Source: CATQHP01 sp965214915 (GTDB lineage Bacteria; Acidobacteriota; Terriglobia; Bryobacterales; UBA6623). Taken from it: DNA of 64,000 nt. Shown here piece after piece: positions 7,922 through 15,510 of this stretch (its first letter is position 1; each line of letters starts with the position of its first letter). The stretch spans positions 1,054,001 through 1,118,000 of the forward strand of contig CBDCCP010000001.1 of the NCBI GenBank assembly GCA_965214915.1. The letters are read 5' to 3'. Position numbers and translations under genes: made by a program. Under the pieces are notes generated by a model. It did not search any database. It saw only the letters and a program-made list of their open reading frames with translations, and was not told where the DNA came from.

Positions 7922-9232
7922 ATGACCTCGGCTCCGTTCGGCGCGCGCCTGCTGGACAATTTGCTCTCCGATCGGGAGACAAGCGCCTTATTCACCGATC
8001 GAGCGGCGCTTGAAGCCATGCTGCAATTCGAGGTCGCCCTGGCCGGGGCCGAGGAGAGCTGCGGCGTCATCCCCGCCGGCTGCGCTCAAGCCATTGCCGG
8101 CGCCGCGCGCTCCCTGACGCCGGACCGGGACGCCCTTGGCGCAGCCGTGCGGCAAGCCGGACACCCGGTGACGGCCCTGGTCAAGCAATTGCGCGCCGCG
8201 GCGGGCCCACGCGGCGAATACGTCCATTGGGGAGCAACCTCGCAAGATGTCATCGACAGCGCGCTCGTCATCCGCCTCCGCGAGGCCCTGGCCGGCCTCG
8301 ACGCGCGCCTGGAGGCAGTCATCGCCCGCTTCTCGCAACATGCCGCAGCGCATCGCGGAACGGTCATGGCCGGACGCACCCGTTCGCGGCAAGCCGTGCC
8401 GATTACCTTCGGTCTGAAGGTCGCCGGGTGGGTCGCGCCGCTCAAGCGCCACCGCCGGCGCCTGGCCGAGTTGCGCCCGCGCCTGCTCGTTTTGCAGTTT
8501 GGCGGAGCGGCGGGAACTCTCGCCGCGCTCGGCGGCCGCGGCCTCGCCGTAAGCGAGGCTCTGGCGAAGGAACTCGATCTGGTTCTGCCCCCAATGCCCT
8601 GGCACTCCCAGCGCGACTCTTTCGGCGAGGCGGCTGCCTGGCTTGCGTTGGTGACGGCCTCGCTCGGCAAGATCGGCCGCGACCTCGCGCTGCTGTCTCA
8701 AGACGAAGTAGCCGAGGTCCATGACGGCAGCGCCGGCGGCTCGAGCACGATGCCGCAGAAGTCCAACCCCGTGCTCAGCGAAATCCTCGTCACGGCGGCG
8801 ACGGTGAACGCCGGTCTGCTGGCCTCCATGCAACAGGCGGCCTTGCAGGAACACGAACGGGGAGGCGCCGGCTGGACCGCCGAGTGGCTGCTGCTGCCGC
8901 AGATGACGGTTCTGACCGGAACCGCCCTGCGCCATGCCCAAACCATCGGCGATACGCTCAGTGTCCGGGCGGAGAGGATGCGGCGCAATATCGACGCGGC
9001 GGGGGGCCTGCTGCTCGCCGAGGCCGCGGCCTACGCGCTGGCCGCCCACATGCCCCTGCAGAAGGCGCAGGCGCTCGTTGCTCAAGCCTGCCGCGAAGCT
9101 TCCGCATCCGCCCGCCCGCTGATCGATGTCTTGCGCGCCTCCGCCGGCGCCCCCGTCGATTGGGACCGGCTCAGCGATCCCGCCAACTCTCTCGGTTCCG
9201 CGGATGCGTTTCTCAGCCGCGCGCTCGAATAG
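7922..9232 (+). CDS. pcaB: 3-carboxy-cis,cis-muconate cycloisomerase
   Basis: 436 residues, in the normal range of this fumarase/aspartase-superfamily member. The family signature is GSSTMPQKSNP (about residues 274-284), with other conserved regions EYVHWGATSQDVIDSA and RTRSRQAVPITFG. The bacterial enzyme converts beta-carboxy-cis,cis-muconate to gamma-carboxymuconolactone, the substrate of PcaC. With pcaDCHG this gives a complete set from protocatechuate to beta-ketoadipate. Downstream pcaIJ and pcaF are not in the window. Confidence 0.92.
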   Translation: MTSAPFGARLLDNLLSDRETSALFTDRAALEAMLQFEVALAGAEESCGVIPAGCAQAIAGAARSLTPDRDALGAAVRQAGHPVTALVKQLRAAAGPRGEYVHWGATSQDVIDSALVIRLREALAGLDARLEAVIARFSQHAAAHRGTVMAGRTRSRQAVPITFGLKVAGWVAPLKRHRRRLAELRPRLLVLQFGGAAGTLAALGGRGLAVSEALAKELDLVLPPMPWHSQRDSFGEAAAWLALVTASLGKIGRDLALLSQDEVAEVHDGSAGGSSTMPQKSNPVLSEILVTAATVNAGLLASMQQAALQEHERGGAGWTAEWLLLPQMTVLTGTALRHAQTIGDTLSVRAERMRRNIDAAGGLLLAEAAAYALAAHMPLQKAQALVAQACREASASARPLIDVLRASAGAPVDWDRLSDPANSLGSADAFLSRALE

Positions 9233-9256
9233 AAACGCGCCACCGATAGGAAGTCG

Positions 9257-10108
9257 ATGAAGTTACTCAGCTATACGCACAACGGCCGGACAAGCTACGG
9301 CGCCTACGTCAACGGAGGCGTCGTCGACCTCCATCACCGCCTTGGCGGGCGCCTGCCGACTCTGGCCGCGGTTCTCCGCGCCGGCGCCCTCGACGAGCTT
9401 CGCGGGCCGGCTGCGGATCACGACCCGGATTTCGGCCTCGACGAAGTTCGGCTGCTGCCTCCCGTGCTCGATCCGGGGCGCATCGTATGCATCGGTCTCA
9501 ATTACAAGACCCACATCGAGGAAACGGGCCGCGCCCTGCCCGCGTACCCGGCGCTGTTCGTCCGCTGCGCCGACTCCCACGTCGGCCACGGCGAAGCCAT
9601 GATCCGGCCCAAGGCGTCGGCTCAATACGACTACGAAGGCGAGCTGGCGTTCGTCGTCGGCAAGCCGGGACGCCACATCCCGAGCGAGCAAGCCCTTGCC
9701 CACGTTGCGGGCTACAGTTGCTACAACGACGGCTCCATCCGCGACTTCCAAGCGCACACCCGCCAGTTCACGCCCGGAAAGAACTTCTGGCGCTCGGGCG
9801 CGTTCGGCCCTTGGCTCGTCACCGCCGACGAGATCCCCGACCCGGGTGCGCTGACGCTCGAAACGCGCCTCAACGGCCGGGTCATGCAGCGCGCGCCCAC
9901 TTCCGACTTGCTGTTCGACATCCCCTACCTGATTCGCTACCTCTCCGTCATCTTTCCGCTGCGCCCCGGCGACGTGGTCTCCACCGGCACGACCGGAGGA
10001 GTCGGCAAGGCGCGCAAGCCGCCGGTCTTCATGAAAGCCGGCGATCGGATCGAAGTCGAAATTTCGGGAATCGGAGTGCTCGCCAACCCGATCGAAGACG
10101 AGGCGTAG
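9257..10108 (+). CDS. Fumarylacetoacetate hydrolase (FAH) family protein
   Basis: 283 residues. The C-terminal FAH fold is clear: GRIVCIGLNYKTHIEE, the metal-binding Glu/Asp region around YDYEGELAFVVGK, NDGSIRDFQ, and the terminal TGTTGGVGKARKPPVFMKAG. The N-terminal about 70 residues are the usual small cap. FAH members hydrolyse or decarboxylate acylpyruvates (fumarylpyruvate, oxaloacetate, homoprotocatechuate products). Only 24 bases after pcaB, with AGGA before the ATG, it is probably cotranscribed. An FAH enzyme is not part of the protocatechuate ortho pathway, so its presence suggests a merged or additional aromatic route. The exact substrate is unknown. Confidence 0.87.
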   Translation: MKLLSYTHNGRTSYGAYVNGGVVDLHHRLGGRLPTLAAVLRAGALDELRGPAADHDPDFGLDEVRLLPPVLDPGRIVCIGLNYKTHIEETGRALPAYPALFVRCADSHVGHGEAMIRPKASAQYDYEGELAFVVGKPGRHIPSEQALAHVAGYSCYNDGSIRDFQAHTRQFTPGKNFWRSGAFGPWLVTADEIPDPGALTLETRLNGRVMQRAPTSDLLFDIPYLIRYLSVIFPLRPGDVVSTGTTGGVGKARKPPVFMKAGDRIEVEISGIGVLANPIEDEA

Positions 10109-10137
10109 GTAGGGGCGGGTTTCAAACCCGCCCCTAC
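10109..10137. repeat. Near-perfect GC-rich palindrome between FAH gene and ligase
   Basis: GTAGGGGCGGGTTT at 10109-10122 is followed by one C and by its exact reverse complement at 10124-10137. The 14-base arms begin directly after the FAH stop codon. This resembles REP-like palindromes dispersed in many genomes and could also terminate or stabilise the mRNA. Seen once in this window. Confidence 0.8.
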
Positions 10138-10179
10138 AACGCGCCGGCCGAAAATGCCAAAATAAAACGTTTTTCGAAC

Positions 10180-11871
10180 ATGTCCGCAGCCGAACACTGG
10201 CAAGCCGTCGCCGAGCTCACCGCTCCCGGGCAAGACTACGAAATCGTCGAGCAAACCGTTCGCAGCGGCCGGGTCTGCCGCGTTTTCAAGAACGCGCCCG
10301 GCAGTGTGATCGACCTGCTGACCGCCTCCGAACAATGGGGCGAACTGATCTACCTTCGCTACCGCGGCGAGGAGTACAGCTTCAACGAGGTTCGCCGCCG
10401 AACCGCCAAGCTGGCCCGCTTTCTGCGCGAGCGGTTCGACGTCGGGCGCAGCGACCGTGTCGCGGTCTGCATGCGCAACTACCCCGAGTGGGCCGTCTCG
10501 TTCTTCGCGCCGATGTCGCTCGGCGCAGTGAGCGTCGCGTTCAACGGCTGGTGGAGCGGCGAGGAAATCGAGTACGGCCTCAGGGACTGCGGCGCCAAGG
10601 CGCTGCTCATCGACGAAGAACGGCTGCAGAGAATCGAGCGCCGTCTGCCCGAACTGGGCATCCCCGCCATTGCCGTCAGAACGCCGCGAACGCCGACGGA
10701 GCGCATCGCGCTCTTCGACGAAGCGATCGCCTCGCCCGACGACTGCGCATTGCCCGCGATCGCATCCGACCCCGACGACGACGCGATGATGCTTTACACG
10801 TCGGGATCGACCGGACATCCGAAGGGAGCGATCTCCACCCACCGCAACGTTCTTCACGCGCTGCTGTCCTGGGAGCTCGAGGCCCGCGTGGCGAGCAAGC
10901 TTGCCAACATCACGCCGCCGGTCGAGCCGACCGAGGCGCAATACCGGCTGCTGGTCTCGATCCCGTTCTTCCACGTCACTGCAAGCCACGTCTGCCTTCT
11001 CGGGGGCTTGCGGGCCGGCCGCCGCCTCACCCTGATGCATAAGTGGAGCGTAGAGGAGGCTCTCGACACCATCGAGCAGGAAAAGGTCACACACTTTACG
11101 TCCGTACCGACCATTACCGGCGATCTCATCCGCGCCGCTCGGGAGCAGGGGCGGACGCTGCCCAGTCTGCTCAGCATCGGCGGCGGCGGCGCCCATCGCC
11201 CCGCGCGGCAGGTGCTGGAGACCGTCGAAGCGACGGAAAACGCGATGCCCGGCACCGGTTGGGGCATGACCGAGACCAACGCGATAGGCACCCTCATCCG
11301 CAATCAGAATTACCTCGGACGCCCCAATAGCAGCGGCCGCTGCTCCGCGGTGCTCGACATGCGCTTCGTCGGCCCCGATGGCAACGATGTCCGCAGAGGC
11401 GAGCCCGGCGAAGTCTGGATCCGCGGCACATCGGTCATCCGCGGCTACTGGAACAAGCCCGAAGCCACGGCGCTGGCTTTCGAAGACGGTTGGCTCAAGA
11501 CCGGCGACATCGCCTATATCGACGAAGAAGATTTCGTGTTCTTCGTCGACCGCATCAAGGATATCGTCATCCGCGGCGGCGAGAACATCAGTTGCGGCGC
11601 CGTCGAAGATGCGCTCTACAAATGCGCCGGCGTCGCCGAAGCGGTGGCCGTCGGCATCCCCGACGAGAGGCTGGGCGAAGACTTGGCGGCGGTAGTCGTA
11701 CCCGAACCCGGCGTTGAGTTGAGCGCGGCGGAGATTCAGGAAGAGTTGAGAAAACACTTGGCCGGCTTCGAAGTCCCCAGCCGCATCTATTTTCGCCAAG
11801 AGCCGCTGCCGCGCATCGCCTCCGGCAAATTCGCCAAACGAAAAATCCGCGGCGAGCTTGCTTCCGCCTGA
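10180..11871 (+). CDS. AMP-dependent acyl-CoA synthetase/ligase
   Basis: 563 residues from ATG 10180; the frame is open much further upstream but only as a shadow of the FAH gene. ANL-superfamily motifs are all present: P-loop YTSGSTGHPKGA (about residues 206-217), GWGMTETNA, WLKTGDIAYIDEED, DRIKDIVIRGGENIS and C-terminal GKFAKRKIR with the catalytic lysine. Closest in pattern to medium/long-chain or aromatic acyl-CoA ligases. As last gene after pcaB and the FAH gene it may activate an aromatic or dicarboxylic acid, but no substrate-specific residues can be named. The palindrome at 10109-10137 separates it from the preceding gene. Confidence 0.87.
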   Translation: MSAAEHWQAVAELTAPGQDYEIVEQTVRSGRVCRVFKNAPGSVIDLLTASEQWGELIYLRYRGEEYSFNEVRRRTAKLARFLRERFDVGRSDRVAVCMRNYPEWAVSFFAPMSLGAVSVAFNGWWSGEEIEYGLRDCGAKALLIDEERLQRIERRLPELGIPAIAVRTPRTPTERIALFDEAIASPDDCALPAIASDPDDDAMMLYTSGSTGHPKGAISTHRNVLHALLSWELEARVASKLANITPPVEPTEAQYRLLVSIPFFHVTASHVCLLGGLRAGRRLTLMHKWSVEEALDTIEQEKVTHFTSVPTITGDLIRAAREQGRTLPSLLSIGGGGAHRPARQVLETVEATENAMPGTGWGMTETNAIGTLIRNQNYLGRPNSSGRCSAVLDMRFVGPDGNDVRRGEPGEVWIRGTSVIRGYWNKPEATALAFEDGWLKTGDIAYIDEEDFVFFVDRIKDIVIRGGENISCGAVEDALYKCAGVAEAVAVGIPDERLGEDLAAVVVPEPGVELSAAEIQEELRKHLAGFEVPSRIYFRQEPLPRIASGKFAKRKIRGELASA

Positions 11872-11904
11872 CAGTCCGCGGTCGAAGCGCCCCGCACAGA
11901 AGGA

Positions 11905-12243
11905 TTACTTGGCGACGGCCTCGTACAACAGGCCGAGGACCGCGGTGGCGAGGATACCGATGAGCGGCCGGATCACGCGCTGCAAGACCTCGATCCGGGC
12001 GCTTTGAGCGTCGATCTTGGCTTCCAGGCGCTCGCCTTGGGCATCAATCTTGGCGCCCTGGGCGTCGATCTTGGCGCTAAGCTCGGCAAAGCTCGTTTCT
12101 ACAACGACGATGACGTTCCGCCCGGCTTGAGCGCGCACTTGCTCGACGGCCGCGTGTACAAGATCGGGGTCCACTCCTGCTTCCCGCCAAGCACGGTAGA
12201 TGTCGTCGACGGGCGGCTCGGGAATCACAGTTGAAGCAGACAC
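11905..12243 (-). CDS. Small coiled-coil protein with C-terminal membrane anchor
   Basis: 112 residues, no recognised family. GTG start after GGAGGATGCACG. N-terminal about 45 residues are acidic and helical (DDIYRAWREAGVDPDLVHAAVEQV). The middle is a coiled coil built from the repeated word AKIDAQG and variants (about residues 52-83). A hydrophobic helix (LIGILATAVLGLLYEA, about 92-107) lies next to the C-terminus, giving a tail-anchored topology. The codon pattern fits a real gene. It lies just inside IS481 copy 2 and converges on the ligase. Function unknown. Confidence 0.6.
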   Translation of the reverse strand: MSASTVIPEPPVDDIYRAWREAGVDPDLVHAAVEQVRAQAGRNVIVVVETSFAELSAKIDAQGAKIDAQGERLEAKIDAQSARIEVLQRVIRPLIGILATAVLGLLYEAVAK

Positions 12244-12315
12244 CGTGCATCCTCCTGACTCGCCTCTGCGATCATGCCGGTAGTCTACCAGATCGCGGCA
12301 AAAGTCCCAAGGGCG

Positions 12316-13642
12316 TGTGCCGGTTCAGATAGATGTGAGACGCCGCGAGCCGGCGTCAGAGGGCCATCGCCCTCCTACCGGGTCATAGTTTTTGCGGCGG
12401 GGCGGGTTCAGTCAAGGGCGCGCCCGCCAGGGCGCGGCGTAGCGTACCCTTGACGGGTTCCGTCCCGCCGCGTACACCGCTCATAGAGGGCGATGGCCCG
12501 CTCTTCGAGGTGGAGCCCGGCCGGATCGACAGGGGGGGCGGCCGGCCAGGGGTTGCCTCCGCAGGTGGGGTTCTCCGAAGCTCGTAGAAGAACAACCCAA
12601 CGAGCGAAAGGAGAACCCCATGCAGGTTTTTGGCCTACCGAGACAGGTTATCAGCAGTGCCCGCGTTGCGGCGCAGTTGGGAGAGGGAAAAGTCGATGCG
12701 GCCCTGGAGAGCCGGCGCGACGCGGTGCGGCGCTGGCGCGAGGCCAGGGCGCAGGGGCTGAGCGCGCAGGCGGCGGCGGACGCGGTGGGCGTATCCCGCG
12801 CCACGCTCTATCGCTGGCGCAAGCAGCCTGAACTGCGTTCCCGACGGCCCCGCAAGCTGTGCCGGCCGCGCTGGAGTCCAGCGCTGGTGGAGCGCGTCGA
12901 AGCCCTGCGGGAAGACAACCCGGTGTGGGGCAAACGCAAGCTCGGCCCGCTGTTGCGCGCCGAGGGCCATGCCCTCTCCGACAGCACCGTCGGGCGCATC
13001 CTGGCCCGCCTGGTGCGCCGCGGACGCCTGCAACCCGTCTTCGTCTTCCGCCGCCCGCCCGGCCGAACCCGCCGCGCCCGCCGCCCCTATGCGCGCCGCT
13101 TACGCGCCGCGCTGCCCGCCAAAGCGCCCGGCGAGGCCGTCCAGATCGACACCCTCTCGCTCACTCTGCTGCCCGGCAAGACCATCAAACACTTCACCGC
13201 CCTCGATCGCTACTCCCGCTGGACCGCTGCTATGGCCGCCTCCCAGGCCACCTCCGCTTCCGCCGCTCGCTTCCTCGACAAACTCGTTCAATCCGCCCCC
13301 TTCCCCATCCGCGCCATCCAGGTCGACGGCGGTTCCGAGTTCCAGAAAGACTTCGAGAACGCCTGCCAACAGCGCCGCATCGACCTCTACGTCCTGCCTC
13401 CCCGAAGCCCCCAACTCAACGGCCGCGTCGAGCGCATGCAAGCCACCTGGCGCTACGCGTTCTACTCCGTCTACTCCCTGCCCCACCGCCTCCAGCAACT
13501 CAACCCCCTGATCGACGCCTTCGCCCACCGCTACAACCACCACCGCCCCCATGACGCCCTTGACTCCCGCTCCCCTATCCAGTACCTTCATAACCACAGC
13601 TTCGGTATTCCCCCGCCGTCTCATATGTCCTGATCCCGCACA
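12316..13642 (+). mobile_element. IS481-family insertion sequence, copy 2, with 5-base target duplication
   Basis: Same 1327-base sequence and orientation as at 2061-3387, with the same TGTGC-starting terminal inverted repeats. It is flanked by GGGCG at 12311-12315 and GGGCG at 13643-13647, a direct duplication expected from a single transposition event. The clean duplication shows that this copy inserted independently. It lies between the small coiled-coil gene and the tandem secreted-protein genes and interrupts no recognisable gene. Confidence 0.93.
12620..13633 (+). CDS. IS481-family DDE transposase, copy 2
   Basis: Intact 337-residue transposase, apparently identical to the copy at 2365-3378, with the same helix-turn-helix (VSRATLYRWRKQ) and DDE residues (VQIDTLSL, IQVDGGSEF, NGRVERM). 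Identity over the whole element suggests recent transposition or gene conversion. Confidence 0.93.
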   Translation: MQVFGLPRQVISSARVAAQLGEGKVDAALESRRDAVRRWREARAQGLSAQAAADAVGVSRATLYRWRKQPELRSRRPRKLCRPRWSPALVERVEALREDNPVWGKRKLGPLLRAEGHALSDSTVGRILARLVRRGRLQPVFVFRRPPGRTRRARRPYARRLRAALPAKAPGEAVQIDTLSLTLLPGKTIKHFTALDRYSRWTAAMAASQATSASAARFLDKLVQSAPFPIRAIQVDGGSEFQKDFENACQQRRIDLYVLPPRSPQLNGRVERMQATWRYAFYSVYSLPHRLQQLNPLIDAFAHRYNHHRPHDALDSRSPIQYLHNHSFGIPPPSHMS

Positions 13643-13793
13643 GGGCGCCGTCATGCGCCGCGGACCGATGCCATGCCGGGCGGACGCTCAAGGGAATTCC
13701 GCCGCAAACCACCACGCAATGCACTGTACACGCCTTTACTGTTCGCGGAGACGGATGCAAGTACGGCAAAGGCGCATGTAACGCCGCCGGCGG

Positions 13794-15326
13794 TTATTGG
13801 CCGAGGCCGGCGGCTTCGGCGTCGCCGGTGCGGGTTCGGCCCGGCTGGCGGGGGACGACCAGCGGCAGATAGCCGTAGATCACCGAGGGCGCGCCGCCGA
13901 CGCTGTCGGAGACCAGGGCGATGCCGTGCGCATACTGGAAGTTGCAGCGGGCCATCAAATAGCCCTGAAACTCCGGCGTGGGCGCGATGCTCTGCGCCGC
14001 GTTGCCCGCCGACAGCGTGAAGACCAACTGCCCGCCGCCGGCCACGGGCGCGGATTGCTGCGTGGCGGGCGCCGCCCCGCCGCCCAGCGTCGAGCCGTAG
14101 TAGTCGATGGCGCACGAGCCCGCTTGCGTCTCCGTGCCGAAGGCGTCCTGCGAGGTGTTGGCGATGACGATCCCCGTGCCGAAGCCCGCCCGGTTGGTCA
14201 CGAACGGAAACAGCAGCGTCGTCGAGCAAGGCTCGATTACAATGACCTCCATTTCCTCGCCGCCGGCAACGAAGCGCGGCACGGGCGCCGCGGCGTCGGC
14301 CGCGGAGACATCGCTCTCCGGGGCGAAGCCCACCGTCACCCGGCCGCGGCCGATGCCCGTCTCGCCGCCGTCTTCGCCGCCCCAGGAGAACGTTAGCGGA
14401 ACCTCGCAACTTTCGATAACGCCGCCGGCGCTCCCGGTGACCTCGTAAACGGCGGCCCCCGCGCCGGACGCCAGCGCCACCGCGGCGTTGCCGTCCTCGT
14501 CCGCAACGGGGGTGTCGGACGCCCCGGCGCCGTTGAAATCGAGGCCCCTTTGCAAGGCGAGCGTCAGCGAGGCGTCGGCGCAAGCGGGCGCGACCGGCAG
14601 CCGGACCGCGACCCCGGCGGGAATGTCCGCGAAGCGCAGCAGGAAGCGGATGCCTTGCGACGCCTCCCCCGCCGCCTCGAAAGCAGTTTCGAAACCTTCC
14701 CGGAGCTCGATGCCGGCGGTCTCGCCCTCTTCGTTCGCCGCGCACTGCAAGCCCGCCGCCGGGCCGTCGACCGCCTCGACCCGCAGTCCGGCGGTCGGGC
14801 GCGCAACGATCACCGTGCCGTCGATATCTACTGTGTCGGCATGCAACAACGGAAGAGAACCGAAGGAGACTGTCGCCGCGACCGGATTCCCGCCCGCGGC
14901 CGCGGCATTGACCCGAACGCCCGCGATCTCCATCCTCACGGTCGTGTTCCCGGTTACCGCCGGCTTGGTCAACGTGAACTCCAGGCGGCCGTCCACGATC
15001 CTGCCCGGAACCGACTGCACCGCCGCGCCGTCGTGCAGCACCGTCAGCACGGCTTCGCCGGCAAGCTTGTCTTCGCCGCCGTCGTGCCTGTTGGTCACGG
15101 CGACGCCGTTTCCCGGCGCGACGACCGCCTTGAAGTTCTCGATTTCCGCGGACGCGGCATCCCAGCAACTGAGGACGATCTCGCCCGCCAATTCGGCGAT
15201 GCCTTCGGTGCGCACGAGCGGGGCTTCGGCGGAAACGATGCAGAGTTGCGCCCGCGCCGCGCCGCCGCCGAACGCCGCCAAGGCAAGCAACGCGGCGCAG
15301 GCGAGTAATTTTCTCCAATCCGTCAT
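13794..15326 (-). CDS. Secreted protein with conserved acidobacterial C-terminal module, paralogue 1
   Basis: 510 residues from the ATG at 15326 (an in-frame GTG lies 15 bases upstream). Clear signal peptide (LLACAALLALAAFGGGAARAQ). The mature protein is Ala/Gly/Val-rich with beta-strand character. The C-terminal third has the pattern CSTTLLFPFVTNRAGF, GIVIANTSQDAFGT, CAIDYYG, EFQGYLMARCNFQYAHG and GYLPLVVP, which I recognise from many Bryobacterales secreted proteins. Paired cysteines suggest extracellular disulfides. It shares layout and motifs with the next gene on the same strand, so the two are tandem paralogues. No enzymatic motif is seen; function unknown, perhaps surface or matrix. 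Confidence 0.8.
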   Translation of the reverse strand: MTDWRKLLACAALLALAAFGGGAARAQLCIVSAEAPLVRTEGIAELAGEIVLSCWDAASAEIENFKAVVAPGNGVAVTNRHDGGEDKLAGEAVLTVLHDGAAVQSVPGRIVDGRLEFTLTKPAVTGNTTVRMEIAGVRVNAAAAGGNPVAATVSFGSLPLLHADTVDIDGTVIVARPTAGLRVEAVDGPAAGLQCAANEEGETAGIELREGFETAFEAAGEASQGIRFLLRFADIPAGVAVRLPVAPACADASLTLALQRGLDFNGAGASDTPVADEDGNAAVALASGAGAAVYEVTGSAGGVIESCEVPLTFSWGGEDGGETGIGRGRVTVGFAPESDVSAADAAAPVPRFVAGGEEMEVIVIEPCSTTLLFPFVTNRAGFGTGIVIANTSQDAFGTETQAGSCAIDYYGSTLGGGAAPATQQSAPVAGGGQLVFTLSAGNAAQSIAPTPEFQGYLMARCNFQYAHGIALVSDSVGGAPSVIYGYLPLVVPRQPGRTRTGDAEAAGLGQ

Positions 15327-15510
15327 GGTGATTGCTGCCACGGCTGCCCCCCCGGTCGCGCCGTTGCTTGGCCCGTTGCGAAAGCGCGAGGGCCCGCACG
15401 AAATGCGGCGCCGGCAGGGTAGAGAAAAGCAAAAAAGCGGGGAAGGCCGTACGACCCTCCCCGCCGAGGTTGGTTATGACATGGCGTTCAACAAACGCCG
15501 TGGAACGAGC

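Noticed and set aside
9487..10179. Long N-terminal extension of the acyl-CoA ligase
   Set aside because: It overlaps the FAH gene in another frame and is basic low-complexity sequence; ligase homology begins after ATG 10180.
3388..12315. Composite transposon carrying the pca genes
   Set aside because: The outer flanks of the two IS481 copies do not match and copy 2 has its own inner/outer GGGCG duplication, so independent insertion explains the data.
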